Source of the DNA: Streptomyces sp. NRRL S-350
Lineage (GTDB): Bacteria; Actinomycetota; Actinomycetes; Streptomycetales; Streptomycetaceae
DNA: 64,000 nucleotides
Direction of reading: 5' to 3'
Assembly (NCBI RefSeq): GCF_000719705.1
Contig: NZ_JOHO01000011.1
Span: 62,001-126,000 of the forward strand
Below are positions 16,518 to 26,202 of this stretch, in pieces. The notes beneath the pieces were generated by a model. The model did not search any database and was not told the DNA's origin. It worked only from the letters and a program-made list of their open reading frames with translations. Each line of letters opens with the position of its first letter. Within the stretch, counting starts at the first letter, position 1. The position numbers and the translations under genes are program-made.

Positions 16518-18911
16518 TTGAGCAGCCGCGAATCTGACAACGCCCACCCGACGCCCCGGCGCACGGGTCCGGACGCCTACCCGTCGGGCACCCCGCCCTA
16601 CGGCACACCGGGGCTGCCCGGCGGCGACCGGGCCGCGGCCGGCGCCGGCCAGGGAGCCGCGTCGGGCGGCGAGGACGACGGTCCGAAGACCGAGACCACC
16701 CTGACCACCCGGGTCCGGATCAACATCCCCGGCTCGCGCCCGATCCCGCCGGTCGTCGTCCGCAGCGCCGTCAAGAACGAGGACGGCCCGGCGGAGGAGC
16801 CGCCGGCCGCCGCCCCCGAGCCGGGCGGCCCGCGGCACCGCTCCGCGCCGGCCTCGCCCGTCCTCGGCGTGATGGACGGCGGCGGCACCTCCACCCCGCC
16901 GAACCTGCCGCCGGAGTGGCAGGTCCCGCCGATCCCGCCGGCGACCTCGGAGTCCGAGTCCACCGGCGCCTGGTTCCGGCCGCGGCAGAAGAAGGCCCAG
17001 ACCGCCGAGCCCGCCCCGGCCGCGGTGCCGGTCGGCGCCCCGGGCGCCGCGAAGGCCGCGCCCGTCGCCGAGCCCCGGCCGCAGGCCGCAGGCCGCCCGG
17101 CCGGCGGTGCCGCCCGCGCCAACGGCGCCCCGAACGGCCGTCCGGTGCCCGCCCAGGGCAAGTCGCCGAACCCGGGCGCCCCGACGCCGTCCGCCGCGCC
17201 CCGCCGCGCCGAGGCCCCGGCGGAGGAGCCCGGCGTCTACGAGGCCGCCGCTCCGTTCGCGCCCGCCGCCGACCCCTTCGCCCCGGTGGCCGACCCGTTC
17301 GCGCCGACCCCCGGCCCCGACGCCGGTACCCGCGGCCCGCGCGGCGGCCGTCCCCAGCAGGACCGGCAGCAGGACCGGCAGCAGGACCGGCAGCAGGGCC
17401 GTGGCCGGCCTGAGCGGCAGCGGCCCGACCGCCCCCGGCCGAACGGCCCGCAACAGAACCGGCAGCAGCCCGGCCCGCAGAACGGCTTCCAGCCGAACGG
17501 CCCCCGCCCGCAGGGTGCGCCGGCCGCCGAGCCCAGCCCGGAGGACACCTCCGTCGACGGCTTCCGGCCGATCCGCGAGGACACCCCGCCGCCCGCCGCG
17601 ATATCCGGCCTGCCTCGCAACGGCGCCCCGCACGGTACCGACGGCCGTTCGCAGCCGGGCCTGTTCGCCTCGGCGCCGGCCGGTACCGACCCGTTCGCCA
17701 CCCAGCGCCCGGCCGCCCCCGGCCAGGACGTCCCCGCCGCCCCGGCGGGCCCCGGCGGGCTCTTCCCGGGCACGCCCGGCGCCGGCCCGCAGGCCGGCCG
17801 CCCCCAGCCGTCCGGCCACGACCCGGAGGCCACCGAGTTCACCCCGCTGCCGCCCCCGGCGCCCGGCGCCCGGCCCGAGGCCGCCCAGGGCGCCCCGGCC
17901 GCCGCCCCGCCCGCCCCGGCACCGGCTCCCGCGAAGTCCGTGCCCGCCAAGGCCAAGCGCGGCGGCGGCAGGAAGCTGGTCAAGCTGGGCGTCTACGGCA
18001 TCGGCGCCGTGCTGTTCCTCGGCGCCGCCGCGTACGGCACCGGCCTGATGCTCAACCAGTCCGACGTGCCCAAGGGCACCGTGGTCCTCGGCACCGACAT
18101 CGGCGGCAACAGCCGTGACCAGGCGATCCACTCGCTGGACGAGTCGGTCGGCAAGGCCGGCCAGCAGCCGCTCAAGCTGAAGATCGGCGACCAGAACGTG
18201 GACCTCGACCCGACCGTGGCCGGGCTGAGCTTCGACACCACCGCCACGGTGGACGGCCTGGCCCAGCACAGCTACAACCCGGTGGACGTCATCACGTCGC
18301 TCAAGGGCGGCAGCAAGGCCGTCGCACCGGAGGTCAAGGTCGACCGGGCCAAGCTCAAGGCCGCCCTCGACACGCTGGCGGCGGGCTCCGGCCAGGGCCT
18401 GCAGGAGGGCTACGTCAAGTTCGGCGACAACGGCGACCCGGTCGTCGTCCCCGGCCGGGCCGGCCAGGCCGTCGACTCGTCGAGCGCGCTCGACGTGGTC
18501 GAGCAGGCCTACCGCGACCGTGCGGCCGGCAAGGCCGACCAGCCGATCGCCCTCGCCGTCACGGCCGCCCAGCCCAAGGTCTCCACCCAGGCCCTGCAGG
18601 CGGCCGCCGACGGCCTCGGCAAGCAGATCGCCAGCGGCAAGGTGCACGTCCTGGCGGGCACCAAGTCCTGGGACTTCGGCGCGAAGACGGCCTCCAAGGC
18701 GCTCACCCTCGTCCCGGACGCCTCCGGCAAGATCGTGCCCAAGTGGGACATCGACGCGCTCACCGCCCAGCTGGGCACCGTGTTCGACAAGGTGAAGATC
18801 AAGAAGAACGGCCAGCTCGTCGCAATCACCCCGCAGGACGTCGCGGACGGCGTCGGCTCGGTCTTCGACAAGACCGGCGACAAGGACCGCACCGTCAAGT
18901 TCGCGGTCTGA
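16518..18911 (+). CDS. Large membrane protein with disordered N-terminus and PG-binding (VanW/YoaR-type) repeats
   Basis: 797 residues from a TTG at 16518 (weak GGAG upstream; start tentative). Residues 1-~480 are Pro/Ala/Gly-rich and disordered, with a QQDR repeat near 280. One membrane helix follows (about 485-512, LVKLGVYGIGAVLFLGAAAYG). The outside part, about 515-797, begins KGTVVLGTDIGG and contains two copies of a ~120-residue beta/alpha unit like the PG_binding_4 domain found before VanW domains; no VanW domain is present. It would sit with its disordered tail in the cytoplasm and its globular end at the cell wall. Role unknown. A strong terminator follows. Confidence 0.75.
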   Translation: MSSRESDNAHPTPRRTGPDAYPSGTPPYGTPGLPGGDRAAAGAGQGAASGGEDDGPKTETTLTTRVRINIPGSRPIPPVVVRSAVKNEDGPAEEPPAAAPEPGGPRHRSAPASPVLGVMDGGGTSTPPNLPPEWQVPPIPPATSESESTGAWFRPRQKKAQTAEPAPAAVPVGAPGAAKAAPVAEPRPQAAGRPAGGAARANGAPNGRPVPAQGKSPNPGAPTPSAAPRRAEAPAEEPGVYEAAAPFAPAADPFAPVADPFAPTPGPDAGTRGPRGGRPQQDRQQDRQQDRQQGRGRPERQRPDRPRPNGPQQNRQQPGPQNGFQPNGPRPQGAPAAEPSPEDTSVDGFRPIREDTPPPAAISGLPRNGAPHGTDGRSQPGLFASAPAGTDPFATQRPAAPGQDVPAAPAGPGGLFPGTPGAGPQAGRPQPSGHDPEATEFTPLPPPAPGARPEAAQGAPAAAPPAPAPAPAKSVPAKAKRGGGRKLVKLGVYGIGAVLFLGAAAYGTGLMLNQSDVPKGTVVLGTDIGGNSRDQAIHSLDESVGKAGQQPLKLKIGDQNVDLDPTVAGLSFDTTATVDGLAQHSYNPVDVITSLKGGSKAVAPEVKVDRAKLKAALDTLAAGSGQGLQEGYVKFGDNGDPVVVPGRAGQAVDSSSALDVVEQAYRDRAAGKADQPIALAVTAAQPKVSTQALQAAADGLGKQIASGKVHVLAGTKSWDFGAKTASKALTLVPDASGKIVPKWDIDALTAQLGTVFDKVKIKKNGQLVAITPQDVADGVGSVFDKTGDKDRTVKFAV
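17356..17400 (+). repeat. 12-bp repeat encoding QQDR
   Basis: Three to four copies of CAGCAGGACCGG in the disordered region of the preceding gene. Confidence 0.75.
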
Positions 18912-18925
18912 CGCACCGGCCCCCC

Positions 18926-18963
18926 GTCGAGGGGCGGGTCCTCATCCGGGCCCGCCCCTCGAC
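18926..18963 (+). terminator. Hairpin terminator
   Basis: 13-bp perfect stem (18926-18938 with 18951-18963), loop of 12 nt, 15 nt after the stop. Confidence 0.85.
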
Positions 18964-19031
18964 AACTCCACCCCCGGTCAGCAAGATGTGACGCCACACC
19001 TTCCGTCACATCCACCTCGGGGAGCACGCCG

Positions 19032-20750
19032 ATGGGCCGCCGCCTCCAGCACCACGGGACGGCCCTGCTCGCCGGCCTCACCGCCCTCACCCTCTCCCTG
19101 GCGCTGTGCTCCTGCGCCTCCGGCCAGGGCGACGCGGGCGCCGGGGCGCTGCCGTCCGCCCCCGCCTCGCCCAAGCTGACCTCGGTCGACATCAACCCCC
19201 ACGACCGCGCCCAGCTGCGCCAGGGCGGCACCCTGAACCTGGCGATCGCCCAGTTCTCCCGCCAGTGGTCGCCGATCCACGAGGACGGCAGCGAGTCCTC
19301 GACCGTCGCCGTCACTAAGCCGCTGCTGCCGACCTTCTTCCGCTCCGACGCGGCCGGCACCCAGACCGTGAACCCCGCCTACCTGCAGGAGGCCCACGCC
19401 GACCTGAGGGACGGCCGGCAGGTGGTCACCTGGACGCTCAACCCGAAGGCCCACTGGTCCGACGGCACCCCGATCACCTGGCGCGACATCGAGGCCAACT
19501 GGCGTGCCCTGAACGGCAAGGACCCGGCCTACAAGCCCTCCAGCAGCACCGGTTTCGAGCTGGTCTCGTCCGTCGAGCGCGGCAAGGACGACTTCCAGGC
19601 CGTGATGACCTTCGACCGCCCGTTCTCCGAGTGGCAGTCGCTGTTCAACGGCGCGGGCAACGCCCCGCTGCTGCCGGCCTCCCGGATATCCACCCCGGAG
19701 CTGTTCAACACCGCCTACCTGGACGCGATCCCGGTCACCGCCGGCCCGTTCAAGGTCGAGCAGCTGGACCGCGCCGCGCAGACCGTCACCCTGGTCGCCG
19801 ACCCGGCCTGGTGGGGCGACAAGCCGATGCTGGACAAGCTCGTCTTCCACGCGATGCTCCCCGACGCGATGGCCGCAGCCTTCGCCAAGGGCCGGCTGGA
19901 CCTCGTCAACATCGGTCCCGACGTGGCTGGTTACCAGACCATCAGGAACACCAAGGACGCCGTCGTGCGCCGGGCCGGCGGCCCCGACTTCCGCCAGTTC
20001 ACCCTGAACGCCCACACCCCCGCACTGGGCGACGCGACCGTGCGCCAGGCCGTGTTCCAGGCGATCAACCGGGACGCCGTCATCCGCGCCGACCTCAACG
20101 GCCTGGACTGGCCCGCCGTCCCGCTCAACAACCACCTGCTGGTCGCCAACCAGAACGGCTACCGCGACAACTCCCTGGGCCTGGCCCGCTACGACCCGGC
20201 CGAGGCCGCCCGCAAGCTGGACTCGGCCGGCTGGAAACTCGACGGCGACGTACGGAAGAAGGACGGCCGCGAGCTCAACCTGCGGATGGTCATCCCGGCC
20301 GGCGTGACCCAGGCCCAGAACGAGGCCGCGAACACCACCAGGATGCTCAAGGACGTCGGGATCAAGGTCAGCACGGTGACCGCCCCCGCCAACGAGTTCT
20401 TCGACAAGTACATCAACCGCGACGACTTCGACATCACCGCCTACTCACTGCTCGGCACCCCGTTCCCGGCCAGCGGCAACCGCGCCAACTTCGTCCAGAA
20501 CGGCGGCACCAACCACGCCGGCGCCGGCAGCGCGGCAGTCGACGCCGCCCTCGACCGGGCCGCCGCCGCAACCGACGCGGCCACCGCCTCCGAGGCGATC
20601 AACCAGGCCGACGGCGAACTCTGGAAGGTGGCCGGCGTGCTGCCGCTCTACCAGCGCCCACAGCTCTACGGAGCCCGCGCCGACCTCGCCAACATCGGTG
20701 CACAGGGCCTGTCCGACATCGTCTGGGAGAACGTCGGCTTCGTGAAGTAG
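19032..20750 (+). CDS. ABC transporter solute-binding lipoprotein (SBP_bac_5)
   Basis: 572 residues; GGGGAG before the ATG. A signal peptide ends in the lipobox-like LCSC, so it is probably a lipoprotein on the outer face of the membrane. The family-5 oligopeptide-binding fold is shown by GGTLNLAIAQFSRQWSP, TWTLNPKAHWSDGTPITWRDIEANW and INRDAVIRADLNG. No permease lies next to it on the same strand; it converges on a minus-strand OppD-type ATPase. It is related to the lipoprotein at 36299-38128 (shared SDGTP, NNHLL/GNHLL, QNGYRDNS/QDGYRDNS, LPLYQRP/VPLYQRP) and flanks the permease cluster on the other side. Peptide binding is inferred. Confidence 0.9.
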   Translation: MGRRLQHHGTALLAGLTALTLSLALCSCASGQGDAGAGALPSAPASPKLTSVDINPHDRAQLRQGGTLNLAIAQFSRQWSPIHEDGSESSTVAVTKPLLPTFFRSDAAGTQTVNPAYLQEAHADLRDGRQVVTWTLNPKAHWSDGTPITWRDIEANWRALNGKDPAYKPSSSTGFELVSSVERGKDDFQAVMTFDRPFSEWQSLFNGAGNAPLLPASRISTPELFNTAYLDAIPVTAGPFKVEQLDRAAQTVTLVADPAWWGDKPMLDKLVFHAMLPDAMAAAFAKGRLDLVNIGPDVAGYQTIRNTKDAVVRRAGGPDFRQFTLNAHTPALGDATVRQAVFQAINRDAVIRADLNGLDWPAVPLNNHLLVANQNGYRDNSLGLARYDPAEAARKLDSAGWKLDGDVRKKDGRELNLRMVIPAGVTQAQNEAANTTRMLKDVGIKVSTVTAPANEFFDKYINRDDFDITAYSLLGTPFPASGNRANFVQNGGTNHAGAGSAAVDAALDRAAAATDAATASEAINQADGELWKVAGVLPLYQRPQLYGARADLANIGAQGLSDIVWENVGFVK

Positions 20751-20780
20751 CGGCCGGCTCCGTGCAGTAGCGGCCGGGCC
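20741..20780. repeat. 20-bp tandem duplication across the stop codon
   Basis: 20741-20760 and 20761-20780 agree at 17 of 20 positions. The first copy includes the TAG stop of the lipoprotein gene, so a second in-phase-looking stop follows. Confidence 0.85.
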
Positions 20781-20783
20781 CGC

Positions 20784-21833
20784 TCAGCCGTGCAGCGTCT
20801 CGCGCCAGTAGTGGCAGGCGCTGCGGCGGCCCGCCAGCTCCTCCCCGTGCTCGCCCGTCACCGGCGCCAGCGGCGGCAGTTCGGAGCGGCAGCGGTCCTG
20901 CACCCGGTCGCAGCGGGGGTTGAAGGCGCAGCCCTCCGGGATCCGCAGCAGGCTCGGCGGCAGGCCCTTGATGGCGTGCAGGTTCCGGCCCTTCTGGTCC
21001 AGGCGCGGGATGGAGCTGAGCAGGCCCTTGGTGTACGGGTGCGCGGGGCGCGCGTACAGCTCGTGCACCGGTGCGGTCTCCACGATCCGGCCCGCGTACA
21101 TCACCGCGATCCGGTCCGCGACGTCCGCCACCACGCCGAGGTCGTGGGTGATCAGGATCAGGCCCATGTTGAACTCGGCCCGCAGGTCGGCCAGCAGGTC
21201 CATCACCTGGGCCTGGACGGTCACGTCCAGGGCGGTGGTGGGCTCGTCCGCGATGATCAGGTCCGGCTCCAGCGCCAGCGCCATCGCGATCATGATGCGC
21301 TGGCGCATGCCGCCGGAGAACTGGTGCGGGAAGTCGCCGACGCGCTGCCGCGCGGCCGGGATGCGCACCCGGTCCATCAGCTCGACGGCCTTCTCCTTCG
21401 CCTCCTTGCGCGAGACGCCGTGGTGCACCCGGAACATCTCGCCGAGCTGGTAGCCGACGCTGAGCACCGGGTTGAGCGCGGACAGCGCGTCCTGGAAGAT
21501 CATCGCGATCCGCCGGCCCCGGACGGCCCGCCGGGCGCCGGCGCCCATGGTCAGCAGGTCCTCGCCGCGGAACAGGATCCTCCCAGCGGTGATCCGCCCC
21601 GGCGGCATGTCCAGGATGCCCATGATCGCCTGCGCGGTCACCGACTTGCCCGACCCCGACTCCCCCAGCACCGCCAGCGTCTCACCGGCCGACACCGCGT
21701 AGCTCACCCCGTTGACGGCCTTCGCGACGCCGTCCCGGGTGTGGAACTCCACGTGCAGGTCCTCGACCTCCAGCAACGGGGTTCCGGGTACCAGGCTCTC
21801 CCGACCGCCGCCGATCACCTCCACCGCGTCCAT
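20784..21833 (-). CDS. Extra OppD-type peptide ABC transporter ATPase
   Basis: 349 residues; MDAVEVIGGG start at 21833 with GAGGAGG upstream. Walker A GESGSGKS, signature FSGGMRQR, Walker [13 protein letters not shown], and the C-terminal oligo_HPY domain with four cysteines (CAFNPRC..., C, ...SACHYW) are intact. It is very close to the OppD proteins at 29010 and 23108 and closest to the first at both ends (HTRDG, CH-WKETLHG/CHYWRETLHG). It stands behind operon 2, separated from it by a hairpin and 163 bp, and has no permease or OppF partner of its own. It may replace OppD in either transporter or serve the lipoproteins at 19032 and 36299. Confidence 0.9.
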   Translation of the reverse strand: MDAVEVIGGGRESLVPGTPLLEVEDLHVEFHTRDGVAKAVNGVSYAVSAGETLAVLGESGSGKSVTAQAIMGILDMPPGRITAGRILFRGEDLLTMGAGARRAVRGRRIAMIFQDALSALNPVLSVGYQLGEMFRVHHGVSRKEAKEKAVELMDRVRIPAARQRVGDFPHQFSGGMRQRIMIAMALALEPDLIIADEPTTALDVTVQAQVMDLLADLRAEFNMGLILITHDLGVVADVADRIAVMYAGRIVETAPVHELYARPAHPYTKGLLSSIPRLDQKGRNLHAIKGLPPSLLRIPEGCAFNPRCDRVQDRCRSELPPLAPVTGEHGEELAGRRSACHYWRETLHG

Positions 21834-21951
21834 GTGAGCAGTCCTCCTCAGCGCAGCAGCGACCACCGATAGGCGCAGAGCAACTATCAAGGACCGGACC
21901 GCACTTGGCGACCCTGCGGCAGATCACTTTTCCATCACGGGACGAACGGCG

Positions 21952-21983
21952 AAGGGCGCGCCCCCGTACGGGGACACGCCCTT
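21952..21983 (-). terminator. Hairpin terminator after Opp operon 2
   Basis: Outer stem AAGGGCG/CGCCCTT (21952-21958 / 21977-21983) with an inner palindrome CCCCGTACGGGG (21962-21973). Confidence 0.7.
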
Positions 21984-21996
21984 GAGCGGAAACCGA

Positions 21997-23118
21997 TCAG
22001 CCGGGGTCCGGCCCGCCCTCGCGCTCCGCCGCGCCTTGTCGACTCTCGCGCTCCGCCGCGAAGTGACACGCCGAGTCATGGGCCGCCGCCCCCTGCAGCC
22101 AGCTCGGCACCGCGAGCAGCGGCACCTCGACCTCGCACCGCTGCTGCGCCTTCCAGCAGCGGGTGCGGAAGCGGCAGCCCGAGGGCGGATTGGCCGGCGA
22201 GGGCACGTCCCCGGTGAGCACGATCCGGTCCCGCGACTCGCGCGCCGTCGGGTCCGGTACGGGCACTGCGGAGAGCAGCGCCTGGGTGTACGGGTGGGTG
22301 GCGTGGTCGTAGATCTCCGCGTCGCTGCCGATCTCGACCATCCTGCCCAGGTACATCACGCCGACCCGGTCCGAGATGTGCCGGACGATGGAGAGGTCGT
22401 GCGCGATGAACATGTACGACAGGTTGAAGTCGCCCTGCAGCTGCTCCAGCAGGTTGATCACCTGCGCCTGCACCGACACGTCGAGGGCGGACACCGGCTC
22501 GTCGCAGATGATGATCTCCGGCTTGAGCGTCAACCCCCGGGCGATGCCGATGCGTTGGCGCTGGCCGCCGGAGAACTGGTGCGGGTACCGGTTGATGTAC
22601 TCGGGGTTGAGCCCGACCACGTCCAGCAGGTCCTGGACGGCCTTGCGGCGGTCGCCCTTGGGCGCCACCTCGGGGTGGATCTCGAACGGCTCCCCGATGA
22701 TGTCGCCGACGGTCATGCGCGGGTTGAGCGAGGTGTACGGGTCCTGGAACACCATCTGGATGTTCCGCCGGACGGCTTTCAGCGCCGATCCCGAGAGCCG
22801 GGAGATCTCCTCCCCCTTGTAGCGGACGGATCCTCCGGTGGCCGGTTCGAGGTTCATCAGCACCTTGGCCAGCGTGGACTTCCCGCAGCCGGACTCGCCG
22901 ACGATGCCGAGCGTCTCGCCCTGCATCAGGTCGAAGCTGACCCCGTCGACCGCCTTGACGGCGCCGACCTGCTTCTTGAACAGGACGCCCCGGGTCAGCG
23001 GGAAGTGCTTGACGAGGTCCCGGACTTCGAGGATGGGCTCCCCGCGCGGCACCTCCTGCGTGAAGGCGGCCTCCTCCGGCACCACCGCGCCCAGTGCGCT
23101 GGCCCCGTTACCGGTCAT
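21997..23118 (-). CDS. OppF-type peptide ABC transporter ATPase (operon 2)
   Basis: 373 residues. Walker A GESGCGKS, signature FSGGQRQR, Walker B IIICDEPVSALD and the Fe-S/oligo_HPY-type C-terminus (CRFRTRCWKAQQRC ... SACHF). It overlaps the preceding OppD stop by 11 bp. About 35 extra residues precede the common start of its paralogue at 28001, and the C-terminus is longer and Glu/Arg-rich. With OppD it powers import by the two permeases upstream. Last gene before the terminator. Confidence 0.93.
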   Translation of the reverse strand: MTGNGASALGAVVPEEAAFTQEVPRGEPILEVRDLVKHFPLTRGVLFKKQVGAVKAVDGVSFDLMQGETLGIVGESGCGKSTLAKVLMNLEPATGGSVRYKGEEISRLSGSALKAVRRNIQMVFQDPYTSLNPRMTVGDIIGEPFEIHPEVAPKGDRRKAVQDLLDVVGLNPEYINRYPHQFSGGQRQRIGIARGLTLKPEIIICDEPVSALDVSVQAQVINLLEQLQGDFNLSYMFIAHDLSIVRHISDRVGVMYLGRMVEIGSDAEIYDHATHPYTQALLSAVPVPDPTARESRDRIVLTGDVPSPANPPSGCRFRTRCWKAQQRCEVEVPLLAVPSWLQGAAAHDSACHFAAERESRQGAAEREGGPDPG

Positions 23119-24160
23119 GGAGGGTCTCCTTCCAGAAGAAGCAGGCGCTGCCGCGCCCCTCCAGTGGTGTCCCGTCGTCCTCGATGACCTCGAACAGTTC
23201 GGGCACCTCGGTCCGGCAGACGTCCTTCGCGCGGGGGCAGCGCGGGTTGAAGGCGCAGCCCTTGGGGATCCGCAGCAGGTTGGGCGGCAGGCCCTTGATG
23301 GCGTAGAGCTCCTGGCCCTTCTGGTCCAGCCGCGGGATGGAGTCCAGCAGGCCGCGGGTGTACGGGTGCGCGGGCCGCGCGTACAGCTCGTGCACCGGGG
23401 CGGTCTCGACGATCCGGCCGGCGTACATCACGGCGATCTTGTCCGCGACGTCCGCGACGACGCCCAGGTCGTGGGTGATCAGGATGAGCCCCATGTGGTA
23501 CTCGGACTGCAGCTCGGCGAGCAGGTCCATCACCTGGGCCTGGACGGTGACGTCCAGGGCGGTGGTGGGCTCGTCCGCGATGATCAGGTCCGGCTCCAGC
23601 GCCAGCGCCATGGCGATCATGATGCGCTGGCGCATGCCGCCGGAGAACTGGTGCGGGTAGTCGTTCACCCGCTGCTTGGCCGCCGGGATGCGCACCCGGT
23701 CCATCAGCTCGACGGCCTTGTCGGTGGCCTCCTTGCGGGAGACTCCTCGGTGCGCCCGGAACATCTCGCCGAGCTGGTAGCCCACCGTGAGGACCGGGTT
23801 GAGCGCGGAGAGCGCGTCCTGGAAGATCATCGCGATCTTCTGGCCGCGGATCCTGCGCCGCTCCTCCTTGCCCATCGTGAGCATGTCCTGGCCCCGGTAG
23901 CGGATCTCGCCGCGCGGGATCCGGGCCGGCGGCGTGTCCAGGATGCCCATGATCGCCTGCGCGGTCACCGACTTGCCGGAGCCGGACTCGCCCAGCACTG
24001 CCAGCGTCTCGCCGGCCGAGACGGAGTAGTCGACCCCGTTCACGGCCCTGGCGACGCCGTCCCTGGTGACGAACTCGACGTGCAGGTCCCGCACGTCGAG
24101 CAGCGGCCCCTGGTACGCCGCGGCCCGTTCGTGCCCGGTGGTGTCGATCGCTGTACTCAC
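23108..24160 (-). CDS. OppD-type peptide ABC transporter ATPase (operon 2)
   Basis: 350 residues, GTG start at 24160 with a GAGGGGAG site. Walker A GESGSGKS, signature FSGGMRQR, Walker [13 protein letters not shown], and the cysteine-bearing C-terminal region (CAFNPRC, C, GSACFFW). By family, the cysteines may hold a 4Fe-4S cluster. Sits 16 bp after the OppC-type gene. Confidence 0.94.
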   Translation of the reverse strand: MSTAIDTTGHERAAAYQGPLLDVRDLHVEFVTRDGVARAVNGVDYSVSAGETLAVLGESGSGKSVTAQAIMGILDTPPARIPRGEIRYRGQDMLTMGKEERRRIRGQKIAMIFQDALSALNPVLTVGYQLGEMFRAHRGVSRKEATDKAVELMDRVRIPAAKQRVNDYPHQFSGGMRQRIMIAMALALEPDLIIADEPTTALDVTVQAQVMDLLAELQSEYHMGLILITHDLGVVADVADKIAVMYAGRIVETAPVHELYARPAHPYTRGLLDSIPRLDQKGQELYAIKGLPPNLLRIPKGCAFNPRCPRAKDVCRTEVPELFEVIEDDGTPLEGRGSACFFWKETLHDR

Positions 24161-24176
24161 GATGCGCTCCCCTCGC

Positions 24177-25175
24177 TCAGCGAAGCTTCGGATCGAGGGC
24201 GTCGCGCACGGCGTCGCCCATCATGATGAAGGCCAGCACGGTGATGGAGAGCGCCACGGCCGGGAAGAACAGCACGTAGGGCGCCGTTCGGATCACCTTC
24301 TGGGCGGAGGAGATGTCGATGCCCCAGGAGATGGTCGGGTCCTGCAGGCCGATGCCGAGGAAGCTCAGCGTCGCCTCGGTGGCGATGTAGCCGCCGAGCG
24401 CGATGGTGGCGACGACGATCACCGGTGCGACCGCGTTCGGCAGGATGTGCCGGAACATCAGCCGCCCCGTCCCGGCCCCGAGCGCCCGGCCGGCCACCAC
24501 GTAGTCGGACTGTTTGACGGTCAGCACCGCGCCGCGCATGACGCGGGCGATCTGGGTCCAGCCGAGGACGGCCAGGGCGAACACCACGGTCCACACCGTG
24601 CGGATGGTGAATGCGTTCAGCAGCACCAGGGCGCCGAGCAGCAGCGGGATGCCGAAGAAGATGTCGACGATCCGGGAGATCACCGCGTCGACTGCTCCGC
24701 CGTAGTACCCGGCGACCATGCCGGTCAGCCCGCCGAGCAGGGTGACCGCCGCGGTCACGAAGATGCCGACGGTGATCGAGGCGCGGGCGCCGTAGACCAC
24801 CCGGGCGTAGATCGACCGGCCCTGCGCGTCGTAGCCGAACCAGCCCGCGCCGAAGAAGTCCGTCCAGTCCGGCCGCTTGAGGTAGTCGTGCACCAGGTCG
24901 GCCTTGCGCGGGTTGGCGTCGGTGAAGGCCCAGGGGAAGATTGCCATGACGACCAGCAGCAGGATCAGCACCACCGAGAGCAGGAAGATCGGCCGTCGGC
25001 GGAGGTCCCGCCAGGCGTCGCCCCAGAGGCTGCGGGCCTGTTCCCGCTTCTCCGCGTCGGGTTCGACCAGGGTCTCCTGTTCGACGGCCATGCCCTGCTC
25101 CCCCGCGTAGTCGAGGCGGGAGATGCCCGGCTTGGGGTTGGGTCGGTACGAGTCCTCGTCGTGGATGTCAGGCAT
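24177..25175 (-). CDS. OppC-type peptide ABC transporter permease (operon 2)
   Basis: 332 residues. A ~55-residue cytoplasmic N-terminus precedes the conserved SLWGDAWRDLRRRPIFLLS and the first membrane helix; five more helices follow. The EAA loop is visible as YVVAGRALGAGTGRLMFRHILPN. The ATG overlaps the OppB stop by 8 bp, the same overlap as in operon 1. Confidence 0.94.
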   Translation of the reverse strand: MPDIHDEDSYRPNPKPGISRLDYAGEQGMAVEQETLVEPDAEKREQARSLWGDAWRDLRRRPIFLLSVVLILLLVVMAIFPWAFTDANPRKADLVHDYLKRPDWTDFFGAGWFGYDAQGRSIYARVVYGARASITVGIFVTAAVTLLGGLTGMVAGYYGGAVDAVISRIVDIFFGIPLLLGALVLLNAFTIRTVWTVVFALAVLGWTQIARVMRGAVLTVKQSDYVVAGRALGAGTGRLMFRHILPNAVAPVIVVATIALGGYIATEATLSFLGIGLQDPTISWGIDISSAQKVIRTAPYVLFFPAVALSITVLAFIMMGDAVRDALDPKLR

Positions 25176-26094
25176 AGCGGATCCTCGGGTCCAGGACCGC
25201 GTAGAGCAGGTCGACGAGCAGGCTGGCGACCAGGTAGATGATCACCAGGACGGTCACGATGCCCACCACGGTCGGGCCTTCCTTCTGGTTGATCGCCCGG
25301 TACAGGACGTTGCCGATGCCCTGCACGTTGAAGATGCCCTCGGTGACGATCGCCCCGCCCATCAGCGCGCCGAGGTCGGTGCCGAGGAAGGTGACCACCG
25401 GGATCAGCGAGTTGCGCAGCAGGTGCCGGGAGATGATGGTCCGCCGGCGCAGGCCCTTGGCTGTCGCGGTGCGGATGTAGTCGGCCCGCAGGTTCTCCCC
25501 GATGGAGGTCCGGGTGAGCCGGGCGACGAACGCGAGCGAGAGCGAGCCCAGGACGACTGCCGGAAGGATGAGCTGGGTGAGGTCGTAGCTGTCCTGCACC
25601 GTGGGCGTGACCCAGCCCAGGTTGGTGGCGAACACGGTCTGCGCGATGTAGGCCAGCACGAAGACCGGGATCGAGATCACCACCAGGGTCAGGATCAGCA
25701 CCAGGGTGTCCGCGATGCTGCCGCGCTTCAGTCCGGAGAGCACGCCGAAGGCGAGTCCCACGACCAGCTCGAAGGCGAAGGCCAGCAGTGCCAGCCGGAT
25801 GGTCACCGGGAAGGCGTCCGCCATGATGTCGGAGACCGGTCGGCCGGTGAAGCTGGTGCCGAAGTCCCCCTGGAAGAGGTTCCCCATGTAGTGCAGGTAC
25901 TGCTTCCAGAGCGGCTGGTCCAGGTAGTACGTGTGCTTGATGCTCGCGACCACGGTCGGGTCGGCGGCCTTGTCGCCGAACAGCGCGACCACCGGGTCGC
26001 CCGGCAGGGTGTAGACCATCACGAAGATCAGCAGGGTGGTGCCGAAGAACACCGGGATCATCTGCAGCACCCGGCGCAGCACGTAACTGCCCAT
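25168..26094 (-). CDS. OppB-type peptide ABC transporter permease (operon 2)
   Basis: 308 residues, start MGSYVLRRVLQMIPVFFGTT with an AAGGAGG site. Six membrane helices, the periplasmic loop with GDFGTSFTGRPV, and the EAA loop (DYIRTATAKGLRRRTIISRHLLRN) are present. It lies behind a hairpin that separates it from its binding-protein gene. Confidence 0.95.
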   Translation of the reverse strand: MGSYVLRRVLQMIPVFFGTTLLIFVMVYTLPGDPVVALFGDKAADPTVVASIKHTYYLDQPLWKQYLHYMGNLFQGDFGTSFTGRPVSDIMADAFPVTIRLALLAFAFELVVGLAFGVLSGLKRGSIADTLVLILTLVVISIPVFVLAYIAQTVFATNLGWVTPTVQDSYDLTQLILPAVVLGSLSLAFVARLTRTSIGENLRADYIRTATAKGLRRRTIISRHLLRNSLIPVVTFLGTDLGALMGGAIVTEGIFNVQGIGNVLYRAINQKEGPTVVGIVTVLVIIYLVASLLVDLLYAVLDPRIRYA

Positions 26095-26149
26095 CCGAGC
26101 CTCCTTCCTAGGTGCCCGACCGGGCGGGCCGGTCGGCCGGGAGACCGCA

Positions 26150-26177
26150 CCCCGCCCTCCGTGCGGGGAGGGCGGGG
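26150..26177 (-). terminator. Intra-operon hairpin between binding protein and permease (operon 2)
   Basis: 11-bp perfect GC stem (26150-26160 / 26167-26177) with a 6-nt loop in the 108-bp gap. A partial terminator or mRNA-stability element is likely. Confidence 0.75.
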
Positions 26178-26202
26178 CCGGCGCGGGGATCAGGGCCCGG
26201 GA

